64,000 nucleotides of DNA from Symsagittifera roscoffensis (taxonomy: Eukaryota > Xenacoelomorpha > Acoela > Convolutidae): the NCBI RefSeq assembly GCF_963678635.1, contig NC_087064.1, positions 72,351,465 through 72,415,464 on the forward strand. The letters are read 5' to 3'. This document shows, one piece after another, positions 21,096-33,700 of the stretch (position 1 is the stretch's first letter; the number at the start of each line of letters is the position of its first letter). The notes beneath the pieces are model-generated. The model was not told the origin of the DNA. It worked only from the letters and a program-made list of their open reading frames with translations, and did no database searches. The translations under genes and the position numbers were made by a program.

Positions 21096-22465
21096 ACCCT
21101 TCCGGATTGAGCGCAATTTATCATTAACGTGCTTAAATGCTCAAATCACCCTACAGTACAAGCCCCACAAACGGGCTACAAAATTGATCGTAACAATCCT
21201 GTCTGATATAAATGCCTGTAACAACAATATATCTATTAACAAAAAACAGGAGGGTCGGATCACATCTTGTCTGGGGGGATGATTTCTACTGATTTTTTAC
21301 TTTTTTTTTTTTACTGTTTTTGGTTTTTTCGGTTATTTTTTATGTTTTTTGTTTTACTTGGGTACTATGCTACTTTTTGTTTGGTTTTATATATATCTTT
21401 AAGTGTTTTTGGTCACAAATCCCTCAGGGAACGAGGGGATGGCCGATCCCCCCACCCTTCCTGTTTGTGAATTTTCGGTCTTAACTAGGTTAAAAAGCTA
21501 TTCACGGTAATCCGGAAGGCTTCCGCGTTCCGAACTACCCTTCCGCCCCGGCGGTTTAGGCCTATTAAGTGCGTTAATGTGAGCATCTGCTCGGCGCGGA
21601 GTGCTCGTTAACGGTTCTGCCGGTCATGGTGTTAAAAAAGAATAACACCCAGGAGCGCCATAAAAACATCTATGTAACATTCGCCCGGAAGATACATATC
21701 AACGGAAAATAAAACTAAGTCCTCAGACGACTGGCTAACGTCTAAAAAGAGCTTTACATATTTTTAACCGTCTCTACCAAGCCAGTACTTTCGGTGGTCT
21801 TTCTAACATCGGGTCGACAAAAACGTTACTGCTTTCGGATTCGGTCAAAACACTCAAATTAACTAGATTACATGCAGAAATAGTGAGCTCATGGCTGGGT
21901 CTCAGTATCCCCAGACCACGAGGTCACTCTTAAAATCAGGGCTACTACTATTTATTGAATTATTATTGTTTTTGTTCAGTAGATGAAAATCATCATCTCC
22001 ATCGAAGACGGATCAACCCTTTCCCCCAACTTCTAGCTTCTCATCTTAGTAGAATGAATTCAGATGTTAATTAAATTCAACTCAGGACATAATAGGGAAG
22101 CTAAATGTTTATATAAGTTAACAAAAGTTTCAGTCCCGAGACCCCTCCGGATTCCTGAGTCCGGGGAAATAAGGCTTTTATTCTCCTTCCGGAAGGCTGG
22201 TTTTCCACTCTTCACCGTTGTTCGCAACGGCCTTGCAACTATTGTAGCGACGGCCTTGCAAAAATTTGAAACACCGGAATATTCTAGCCTTCACCTTTTG
22301 GCCAATCGTTCCAATAACGCTCTTATTCCTTCAAAATCGCCAATTCGGAAGGTTCGCTGTTAAAAACTCGATTATGCCGAATCTGCATTTTGGTCCATTC
22401 TGGTCGAATGTCACACAACTTAGCCTGGATTTAACGAATACGTCTAGGTCGGCAAAAGTCCTGGG
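21096..22465. repeat. Segmental duplication, copy 2
   Basis: Second copy of 19457-20996. The internal ~180 bp is replaced by a short filler in which CGGCCTTGC is repeated, typical of end-joining or template slippage. The two copies are separated by only ~100 bp. Confidence 0.92.
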
Positions 22466-22949
22466 TTTGAAAATCAACAGTGCCTGTCTCTTTCAAGCTG
22501 GAATTATTCTGGAATTATAAAATTGTCGGCCAATTATTTGTTTGCTTATCCTTTGACGTCTGAGTTTCCACATCTTGAATCGTTTCTTTTGCTGCGCGGT
22601 TTTAAAGTTTTAAGTGTTTGATTTACTCCAGGTTGCTTTTTCCAGTTCGAAAAACTAATTCGCTGGGAATTTCGCAGAAAAATACTGAAATTATAAACTT
22701 TAAAATCAATACAAACTGAAAGGAAGTACCACCAGCAGGGAGGAGAAAATCACCAAAAAAGGAGAAAAAAGGAAGTTGTAATTTTATGTAACTTGACTTC
22801 GTATTTCCTTTTTGTTAATTCTGTTAAAAGTTTTCTTGGCGCACTTTAATTCAATCTATTTTTTATTGGCCCAATGACCTAATTTGGATCTTTTTGGCCT
22901 TCCCCTCTGCTATGTATGCGTTACTTGTTCTAATTTTACCACTCAGTTG
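22466..22949. other. Non-coding sequence, nothing recognised
   Basis: AT-rich sequence between the duplicated block and a degenerate repeat region. I see no gene, RNA or repeat here. Confidence 0.5.
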
Positions 22950-23710
22950 GTTGAAATTTCATTTTTTTTTGGAAATTTTTTTCACTTTTTGCTAAAATTT
23001 CTCGGAAACTTCACTGATTTTCTAAAAAATAGTTTCAAGAGAAAGAACGCCTACTATCCTGTTTGTCCGCATATTCCCCTAGTCTGTTTCATTTTCCCCT
23101 CTGTCCATAGCGCCTTCGAAAATATTTTTTTTTGTGGGAGGCAGTTTTTGACCCATGTCTTTTTTTTTACTCGTTTTCTCCAGAACTACCCGTCTCAAAT
23201 CTGTGTTTTTGGTTTAGATGAACACAAAAGATTCCCCTACGTAAGCGGCTACGTCCGGATTTTTTACTCATAAAGTTATTAGCCTTGGAATATTCAAGTC
23301 TTCGAATTTTTTTTACCCTTTTTTGAATCTTTTTGACCTTTCTCGAAAACTAACCTCTCAAATTCGAGATTTTGGGTTCAATGGAGATTAGGAGCAGTGA
23401 GACGTCCCACTGCATTAGCCGCCACTCACAAAAATTTTTTCTACGCAAGTCATCGCCCTCGGAAAAATCAATTTTTTGGTTTTTGATCATTTTTTAAAAC
23501 TTTTTGATTTTTCTCGAGAACTGCTAGATTTTGGGTTCCATCGAAATTACAGGTTGCGTGAATCTGTCATGCAAAAGCGACTACTCCGTTATTTTCTACA
23601 CAGATATGATTCTCGAAATGTCAAAATTTTTTTTACCGTTCTTTGTGCTTTTCTCGCTAACTATCGTACCAGTTCCGATATAGAACTTTTGACATTTTGA
23701 AAAACTTTTT
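22950..23710 (+). repeat. Degenerate ~170 bp tandem repeats
   Basis: The theme of T-run, then a TTTTCTCGRAAACT-like word, then ATTTTGGGTTCAATGGA-like sequence, then a CTAC-rich segment returns at about 22,980, 23,160, 23,320 and 23,490. The copies are strongly diverged, so unit boundaries are approximate. Confidence 0.5.
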
Positions 23711-24678
23711 GATTAACCCTTACAAATTGAAGGTGAAAAGTTCAATTGAAAGAAACGGTTGCGATAATTGTTCTCCTTTATTTTTTGTAAGAGAATTGTT
23801 ATCTCTTGGGAAAATTGATTATCTCAAAGTTTTTCTTTCCTTCTGATTTTGATAGAGAAGTTTTTTTTTCCGAAATCACATATTTCGTCGCGAATAAGTA
23901 AAAACAATTTCACACAATATCAAACACGTACCTCCAGCTTTAGCTGGGCACCTAGTTGTTTTTTTATCGAGACATGTTCTCACCTAGTTTTTTTAAACTT
24001 TTAAATTTTTATTGTTTTTACTTGCGTATTAATGTTTGTGTCGTATCGCAAATGGTGCGAAGCTCCGCTTCGTTTTTGTTAACATATTCCAAACATATTT
24101 GATCTTCCTTAATCAAATTGTGATATCAATTTTTCTATTGATGTTTTTTTTCCACCACGAACTTGCATCAAGATTATGGTTTAGAATGGTTTCACGTTAA
24201 GTATGAAGACCAAAAGTGTTTGTCATGAATGGTTTAATTAGTCCGCGTGTCAGTTTTAACGAACATTGTGGACAAACATTTTACTAGTAAAATCCGCAGA
24301 TGGGGAAACAGGAGCCATTGATAGTTATGTGAGGTTGAAGAAAACTGAAAAAGAATCCAAAATACTCAAATTATTTTGAAGGAGAAATTCGATAAAACAA
24401 ATTATATTATTTAAAAAATTCTTGGGTCAAGGTGTCAAGAAATTGTTGAAATTACACGTTGCACGTATAGAGATTTCTGGAAGCACGTGAAGAAAAAAAA
24501 TGTCTTGCAGAGCGATATGACATGACTGGACCTAATCCCTTGAAGAGGATGATGATATTCTTTGTTCTTGGTTTATGTGCTCGAAGACACCATGGGGAAA
24601 TATTGAATTTCTGATGTTGACTGAATTTGGTTCTGTATACTGTTTTGGATTGTGTGTTAATATGGTACTGTGGAAGAA
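23711..24678. other. Non-coding DNA upstream of EDEM1
   Basis: AT-rich. Contains the dispersed hairpin GCGAAGCTCCGCTTCG at 24057-24072. The promoter of the EDEM1-like gene should lie in or above this stretch, but no clear core promoter motif stands out. Confidence 0.5.
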
Positions 24679-24795
24679 ATGAATTACGAGCAGTTGATCG
24701 CGTGTGCAATGTTTACTAGTTCTTTTGCTCACTTCTTCACCAGTATGTTCTTCTACTGTGTCAACAATCCTCATATGTACAGCACTCTCTATAAG
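24679..24795 (+). CDS. EDEM1: EDEM1 exon 1 (putative signal anchor)
   Basis: ATG at 24679 gives 39 residues, with a hydrophobic segment [20 protein letters not shown] suited to a signal peptide or anchor. It ends in a strong donor (AAG|GTGAGT) in phase 0, which fits the phase-0 start of exon 2. Sequence similarity cannot confirm it because EDEM N-termini diverge, and intron 1 would be 7.6 kb. Confidence 0.55.
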
Positions 24796-27700
24796 GTGAG
24801 TTCTACAGTCTGTTGCAACACAGAATCTTATTTTAGAACCCAACTATCTTTTTTGGCTGGGCTCTTCCTTCTCCCTCGCACCTGCGAGTTTTTACAAAAA
24901 AAAATAATTTTGCTCACGTAGCTCGATTGTTATAAAAACTGGCCTGTAGACTGAAGCTTATCGTTACTCCTTTAAATATATGCTTATGTTATACGGAAGG
25001 GGGACGCATAAGAGTCTGGCTCTTTTCCAGCCCCCCCCCCTCCCCCTTTGATCTATTCTGAAATTCAATAAAAGAAAGTCTATTTAAAATGACTTTTTAT
25101 GTAATAAACTGCGTTAAAACGTGTCAGCGTGAACAGTTGAACAAATTTGTACAGCATTTTTAACATGCAAAATGCCGTGTGAACAAATTTTGAACAGTTG
25201 TATTTTGTAATTTTTTGAGGGGGGTGGGAAACTGGGAGAGAGCCAAGAGTCTTTGGAGCTTCTCAGTTTTCTCCAACATAACAAGTTTTTCAATTTTGTT
25301 CCGAGTTTTCTAGAAAATACGAAATATTTGGCTCTTCTCCGCTCCCCCTCCCACCTTCAAATTTAAATTTTAAGGCTCCTTTCAACTTTCCGGCCATATT
25401 TGAATTTCAGCTATGCAAAACTATACTAACATTGATAAAAAAATAAAAATTTGCTTAGTAGTGAACAAATTAAATATTGTGAGCAAGTGTGTTCTTCATA
25501 CTTAATATCATAACACTACGCATTCAACCATTATAACACGAGAAACAACTATGAAAATTTTGAAATGGGAAAGGGAGTGGAAAATAGCCCGGCTCTTTTC
25601 CAGTCTCCCCTTAGATTTTTTCTGAAATTCTTTATATGAAAGTTTGTTTGAAATTACTTTAATTGTTATAAATTGCATCAAACGCTTAATTTTGCAATTT
25701 TACGAGGGTGTGGGATACTGGAAAAGAGCCAAGAGCCCAAAGTAACAATTTTGAACAGATTTTTTCTTTACCCGTGTCAAACCTTACTTCGTTACTTAAC
25801 GTGTTGGCTCTTTTTCCTTTCCACCACCTCATATAACCATCAATTTTATGGTATAACGAGGTTTTTATAAGGTTAAGTTTGAAAACCAATTATGCTTTTC
25901 ATGGCCGATTTTTGTAACAATCAGACAATGTGAACAGACAAATTACTTATAATAATTTGCAGGCGAGGAAAAATGCCCAATCGGCTAGCTATAATTGCAC
26001 TTTAAACACGGAAAAATTTATACCATTTGATTTATATTGTTCAGAGCTGAAATTTAAAAAATCTGACCTAAATATTTATTTTTCGCAAAGTTAATTTTTG
26101 TTAAGATTAGAAATTGCTAATTTGGGCATTTTTTACATTCAGCGCGGTGTATTGCTTTCTAAGAATGCACGTAAGCTGTGGAATAAATCCTTCCAATTTA
26201 TTTTGAGGCTAGTCTTTTGATCGTATTATTAGTTTACCTATTATTATAATACATGTATCCCTACGTACTCAAGAGGAAACAATCAATGTGAACTTTTTCG
26301 ATAAATTATAGATCATTATCAGACTGAAATAAAGCAAACATTCAGGTGCTCAGGTGTATCTATACGTACTGAAAACACCGTGTGGGCTGATAAATTGAAG
26401 AGAAACAATTTTTTTTTTGGCTATTTTATGAATAATTCAGCCAAAAAATTTTTAATTAGCCGTTAAATGCAGTCAGAACCTCAGGGCTTTGCCCTGATTT
26501 ACTTGTGCAGTCTTGTCTTTATTTTTATGCATACTTTTTTATAGCTAAATGCGCGATTTTAGGTGCCAAGAAGGTCTCAAGAACAGATACGTTTGCGATT
26601 AGCAAGCAATTGGAATATTGTCCTTTTTTCATGTTAAAAACTTATCGGCTCTTTTCCACTTCACCCTTTGATTGTTTTCTGAAATTCAGTTTACGAAAGC
26701 CTATTTAAATTTATCTCTGCTTTTCTGAAGTTGCTTTCTTTTTGAGCCTAATTAAGACACAGATGTGAAGTTTTGGTAGATCTTTTTTGCGCAGTTTTTC
26801 ACAGTTTTACTGCGGCTAGTTTGTTATAATACGTTTGTTATATCGCTAGTAGTGTGAAGCTTCGCTTCGCTTTTGTTTTTTTTTGTCTTATACAGCGCTA
26901 ACCATCTTTTTGTCTTTAATTGACTGTTTTTCTTTTATTCTCCGCAATCAGAGTTGTTACGTTCAAAATGTGGTCTGGTCTGTCTTTTTAGGCCGCTTTT
27001 TGTGTCCTTTTGATTTTAGAGATAATTTTAATGAAAGCTAGAGATTATTTAGCGTTTATATTTAGAGCTTATTTTGCGCCTAAATCATCAAGGATTTATC
27101 TAATCAAGCTTTCGAAGTGTTTTGAAAATTCTGCTTGTTTTTGTTGCATCTTCTGCTGCGGCTTTATTATTTGTTCGGTTCCATGAGCCTAACTTGGTAA
27201 CACAAACATAATTATCACAAAACAGACGTTGGTCCAGAGGTACATTGATTGTTAGGAGCTTTTTGAATTTCCACTAGTGGCAGTTATGTCATAACAGTTA
27301 TGTCATTTTTTTGAATTTTCACTAGTGTCAGTTATGTCCAGTAATGCCAAATGTGAAATTATGAGACCCCTCAATTTAAATGAAAAGTTTTTATTTAAAT
27401 CGAACAATTTGAATTAAAAAAAATTTGCTCGGGTGGTATTCGATCCGACACCGAATTGCACAGTTTAGTTATGTCAATTATTTTCACTTTTCACAGTTCC
27501 GCGGAAAAGCAGACAATCTTAGTTTTCACGGCAACATTGATAAAATTTTGTTGCAAATAGATATGCTCAAATAAATTGCTTTCGATTTATTGTTTCAAAA
27601 GTGCAAAAAGTACCAAAAATGGCAGAAAAATTGCTAAAAACAGACTAAAAAAATTTATATTGCTAAAAATTTAAATGGTTTCAAAAAATTTTAAATTGAT

Positions 27701-30700
27701 GCCAACACTTTTAATTTAAATTTCATTTTTAAAGCTGACATCACATCATAACAGCTTTAAATGTTGTTAAAAATTACCAACGTTGTGCGCGATCACAAAA
27801 AGTCCTCAATTGTAATTTCAGTCTTTTTCATAACTCTAAGTTTTTGTGATTGGAGAGCTTAATTTGCCACCCTTTCAGCAAATGCAGTTGAATTTAATTT
27901 GGAAACAAACGAGAGAACCAAAATTAAGCGTAACCTAACCTAATCTATGTCTACCTATTTATCTATCTATACTATATTTAGATGCGAGTGACAGCTATCT
28001 CCCATGTTTTGCATGTTTAACGGAAGAATTTTCTCATGTTTAAGCTATATCATATATTGCATTGCTTAAAAAATTTTCTATCAGTTTTCCGCAAGGTCAT
28101 AAATTTTTGTAATTTTTTTCGAGGTCAAATTAAGTGTCTGTCTGTATACCTGCTTTTTATTAGTTTGGTTATGCCTCTCTACCCGTCTCTTAATTTTTTT
28201 ATTTTCAATTTGGTTTCGACGATTCAGTTCAGAATAGTACTACTGTCAAACGGTTGTCTCCAATCTTTCTTTATCTTTATCTGGATTTTCTATCTTTTCG
28301 AGCCTTCTTTTTTGATCTTTTTTCTTTCTTTTTTTTCTGTCTTTTTTTGATCCCTCTTTTTCTATCTTTTTTCTATTGTTTTTTAAATTTTTTTCGAGCC
28401 TTCTTCGATCTTTTCTATCTTTTTCTGTCTTTTTTTCTGTCCTTTTCTTTTCACAAAACTTTCAGAAACCCAAACAAATTTTTTTCTAAATTTGAAATTC
28501 TCAGAAATTTTCAATCCTATAATTGGGGGCTATCAAAGTACTCTCAGGGGTTGCGAACCTGGCCTCCAATTAGGACTGCTCAAATCTTCCTAGTTTTTTC
28601 AGAAATGTAGTTTTTTGTGGTTTTTAAAAAAAAATTCAGAAAACTCAACTTTTGAATTTTTCAATTTGAAATTCCCAACCCTGTAGTTGGAGGCTATCAG
28701 AGTACTCTCAGGGGTTGCGAACCTTGCCTCCAATTAGGACCGCTCAAACCTTTGTAATTTTCCAGATATGATGTTTTTTGTAGTTAATCAAAAAAAATCA
28801 GAAAACTCAGTTATTGAATTTTTTAAATTTGAATTTCCCAACCCTGTAGTTGGGGGCTATCAGAGTACTCTCCGGGGTTGCGAACCTTGACTTCAATTAG
28901 GACTGCTCAAATCTTTCTAGTTTTCCAGATATTACGTTTTTTGTGGTTTTCCAAAAAAATTTTCAGAAAATTGAAACGATTTTTTTTTCTCCAAAACTTG
29001 AATTTCTCAACCCGTAGTTGGGAGCTATCAGAGTACTCTCAGTGGGTTGCAAACCTTGCTTCCAATTATGACTGCTGAAATCCTTGTAGTTTTCGAAATA
29101 TGACTTTTTTTGTGATTTTTGCAAAAAATTTTCAAAAAACTCAAGTTAATTTTTTCTTCAAAGTTTGAAATTCCTTACCCTGTAGTTGGGTGCTTTCAGG
29201 GTACTCTGACGCGTTTCGGACCATGCCTCCAATAGGGACTGCTCAAATCTTTGTAGTTTTCCAGATATAACGTTTTTTTTGTGATTTTTTCTTCAAAATT
29301 AGAAATTCCCAGCCCTTTTGTTGGAGGCTACCAGAGTACTATCAGGGGTTGCGCATCTTGCCTACAATTAGGACTGCTCAAATCTCTGTAATTTTGCAGA
29401 TTTGACGTTTTTTGTGGTTTTTAAAAAAAATTCTGAAAAAACAACCTTTGAATTTTTTTCATTTGAAGTTTCCAACCCTGTAGTTGGGGGCTATCAGAGT
29501 TCTCTCAGGGGTTGCGAACCTTGCGTCCAATTAGGACTGCTCTAATCTTTGTAGTTTTCGAGATAAGATGTTTTTTGCGATTTTTTCAAAAAAATTTCAA
29601 AAAGCTTGATAATTTTTGTTTTCAAAATTTGAAACTCTTTACCCTGTAATTGGGTGCTGCTCTCGAGGGTTGCTAGTCTTGCTCCAATCTTGCTCCAAAG
29701 TGTGTTTTCTCAAATCCTTTTAGTTTTCGAGATATGAGGTTTTTTTGATTTTTTCAAAATCTTCAATCATTTTAGATTTAGAAAATTTCACTTGATTTAA
29801 GTATCCCAACCCTGTAATGGGGTGCTGCCAGGGTACTCAAGGAGTTGTGAATCTGGCCTCCGAAAATGACTACCTAAATGTTTGTACTTCTCGAGATTTG
29901 ACGGAAGGCAATTAAAAAATTATAAAGTATGAAATTACCAACCATGTAATTGGGTGCTGTCAATGTACACTAAAAGACTGCAGATCTGATTTTCAATATA
30001 TGCGGTTTTTCATGAGTTGTGAAAATTTCAAAGCATCGGAGGTGCGTTACATGCAAGGATAATTTAATTTCAAAACAAACGAGAGAATCAAGTTTAAGCG
30101 TGATTAACTTAAACTGATTTTTTTTGGAAAAATATCAACACAATTTTTTACTTTATTACGAATTTCATCGAAATAACTCAAAGGTTTTTGTATTTTGAGA
30201 TCGTAATTTGCCTCCTTTTCAGCAAATAAAGTTGAAATTAATTTAAAAAACAAATGAAAGAACCAAATTTAAGCGTCATTAACCTAAACAGATTTTTTTT
30301 TAATTTGAAATTCCCAACCCTGTAGTTGGGGGATATCAGAGTACTCTTAGGCGTTGCGAACCTTGCCTCCATTTATGACTGCTAAAATCCTTGTAGTTTT
30401 CGAGATGAGATGTTTTTTTTGTGATTTTTTCAAAAAAATTTCAAAAAGCTTGATAATTTTTGTTTTCAAAATTTGAAACTCTTTACCCTGTAATTGGGTG
30501 CTCTTAGGGTGCTCTCGAGGGTTGCTAGTCTTGCTCCAATCTTGCTCCAAAGTGTGTTTTCTCAAATCCTTTTAGTTTGCGAGATATGAGGTTTTTTGAT
30601 TTTTTCAAAATTTTCAATCATTTTAGATTTAGAAAATTTCACTTGATTTAAGTATCCCAACCCTGTAATGGGGTGCTGCCAGGGTACTCAAGGAGTTGTG

Positions 30701-33700
30701 AATCTGGCCTCCGAAAATGACTACCTAAATGTTTGTACTTCTCGAGATTTGGCGGAAGGCAATTAAAAAATTATAAAGTTTGAAATTACCAACCATGTAA
30801 TTGGGTGCTGTCAGTGTACACTAAAAGACTGCAGATCTGATTTTCAATATATGCGGTTTTTCATGAGTTGTGAAAATTTCAAAGCACCGGAGGTGCGTAA
30901 CATGCAAGGATAATTTAATTTCAAAACAAACGAGAGAATCAAGTTTAAGCGCGATTAACTTAAACTGATTTTTTTTGGAAAAATATCAACACAATTTTTT
31001 ACTTTATTACGAATTTCATCGAAATAACTCGTTCTTGTATTTGGAGATCGTAATTTGCCTCCTTTTCAGCAAATAAAGTTGAAATTAATTTAAAAAACAA
31101 ATGAAAGAACCAAATTTAAGCGTGATTAACCTAAACAGATTTTTTTTGGCAAAAATCAACTCGATCTTTAATACTGTTAAATTTTAATGTTTATTGCTGT
31201 TAAATTTAAAATTAATTTAAATTTAAATTAAAAACTGATTTTAAAAAAGAATTCCCAAAAAATCAATTTAGGTTAATCGCGCTTAAATTTGGCTCTCTCG
31301 TTTGTTTTTAACTTTTGGTTTCATTGAGTTCAGATATGTTTTCCAACTGTCTTTTGGCTATTTTGTTAAGACCAGAGAGTTTGTGACTGTGCTAAGTAAC
31401 GGTCAGTCCGCTTTTTTTGCAACGCAAGTCACATTGTAAAATGTAAAAGCCAGGGAGGAGAGATTTTCTCGAGGAGCGGGACGGTTTTTCATGAAATTTT
31501 GTCGATCTTTTTTTGCCAAAAAAAGTTTTGCATCACGGTGTTCTGATTTCGAGAAAGTATGTTTTTGTATCAAATGCTCATTTAGAAGAAAAGTTTTCAG
31601 GTTGATCAATCAAAATGTATGTAGGAAAATAGTAACAATTGAATAAACGTTTTTGAGGGGGCATTTCCTAAATGATAAAATATCCTAAATGATTCCTTTC
31701 CAAACTCAAAGTGTATTGGTCGTTTTTGAATTTTCAGTACTTAGAAATCTTTTTCTTTCAATGAGTTCTTCTGTATTTAGTTTTATAAAATCTTTTCATA
31801 TCGGTTTTCTCTTGTCTGCAATGCGCAGCCTTCCGAAAGTGTATACTTTATGAACGCTAGTCAATCATAAATGGTTCTTGCAATTCAAAGCGCTTTAACG
31901 TGCTATAGTTTTTCTCCGAAATTCGTAAGTTGAAAAATGTTCAAAAATTTCAAAACCATTTAATTGGTTTTCTCGAGTTCATTTTACACTTTTCCAACTG
32001 TCTGTTTGCTTTTTTTTCAGGTTGCAGGATGGCACTCACTTCGTGGAAACTCGTTAACTAGTTTTGTTAATGCGAAGTTCAAGTTAGCTTAATAAAAAAA
32101 AATTTTGTGCTAGCACAATGTTTCGACTGCAACGATGAATGTAAAAAAACTCATAATTCGGAAAGTTGTTTTTAAAAAAATGTATTGCAATGTTTGAAAT
32201 AAAATTTCGCCAAATTGTATGTTGTTTCGTTTCGGTAAGAAACGATTTAAATATGTCTAACGCTGCAAAAATAAGTTAAGTAAAGAGGAAAAACACTAGC
32301 TAGTCCATAGCGCCTTCCGCGATTTTCAGTGACATGGTCGGAACAATAAGCCAGTGACATGGTCGGAACAATAAGCTAAATTTATATCTAATTTTCTGTT
32401 TGTTTCAGGTTGCCGACAAATACTCGTGGCCAAATGATCAGTTCCTGGTTAACGAAGACAGATTTTATGCCAGCAATTTATCCAATATCTATTCGGACTT
32501 CGCTTACTTCCCTAGCTCGGAGAAAGAGGCGATGAAAGAGTTCGTGAAGGAAATGTTCTATCATTCGTACAATGGGTACATGGAGCATGCATTTCCATTG
32601 GACGAGCTCAATCCAATCAACTGTTCGGGACGCGGTGCTGATCCTGACAAGTAGGGTCTTTTCGCAATAGTATCTCATGCTTTTTTAAAAAATATAATAG
32701 GTTGTAAGTTTGCCAATCTGTATCCAACTTGGCCAGTCGTTTTTGACATGAAAGGCACTTTCAATTTTAAGATGGTGTGTTTATAGCCATTTTGGGACCA
32801 AAAAAGAGCCGTTTTAAGATTATTAAAAGTGACGATTTGAGTAATAAAATAGTGCAGTTTGTCTGTTGAGCTGATCCGCGATTATGACTCGTTTAGATCA
32901 AACATTCACCTCAACGATGCTTTAGGAAACTACTCATTGACACTCATCGATGCTCTTGACACGCTATACGTCAGTATAACATTATAGTTTTTTTTTGTAA
33001 GACTGCTTTTCAATGAAAGAAAGACCAACATACGAGCTATTTAGCTCTTTACGGAGAACCGCTGTTGTGCCCCTGGTTAAGATGTACATACAGTTTTTTT
33101 GGCTATTTTTCTGGGCTGGGTAATGTTGCCTCACCCTCAAGCAACGATCACGAATCATGGGGGACTCGAACACCCGGCCTTTTGATGTTAGCGGAGACTC
33201 AGCCTTGCCTCTTCCTGCCGCTCCCCTCACAACCGTTCTTCTCACCAATGCCCCTTGCTTTAACTAAGAAAATTTTTTGTACAATAGTTATGGTTTGAAA
33301 GCAGTGACCACTTTTCATTCGAGGAAAGACCGGGAAAAAGAAAAGACAATCATGAAAAACAAGTCTTTCTTTTTTAAAATAAGTCTTGAAGAACTTACAG
33401 AAATATAGGGAATTTTTTTTAAATGGTGCTCTTTTTCACAGAAATTCAAAGACAGCGAAGGGATATGATCCCAATTTGTTGATTGATTGTCAGGTCATGG
33501 GCGACTTGGATGAGTTCTCGCGAGGTGTGCGATTGGTGTCTGAGAATGTGGATTTCGATACGGACACGAACGTACAAGTATTCGAAGCTAATATCAGGTC
33601 AGTTTCCCATTGACGACAGTTTCTTTCTTCCGTAGAATATTGAAAATCATGTTATAGCGAGATCATTGAAAACACTAAAACAATATTTTAAAATCAAAGC

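Noticed and set aside
27930-27947. AACCTAACCTAA telomere-like repeat
   Set aside because: Only two units, embedded in ordinary intron sequence.
32400-32408. ATG just before EDEM1 exon 2 as a possible start
   Set aside because: It lies in the splice acceptor (TTTCAG) and would give a protein without signal sequence; exon 1 at 24.7 kb is a better, though unproven, candidate.
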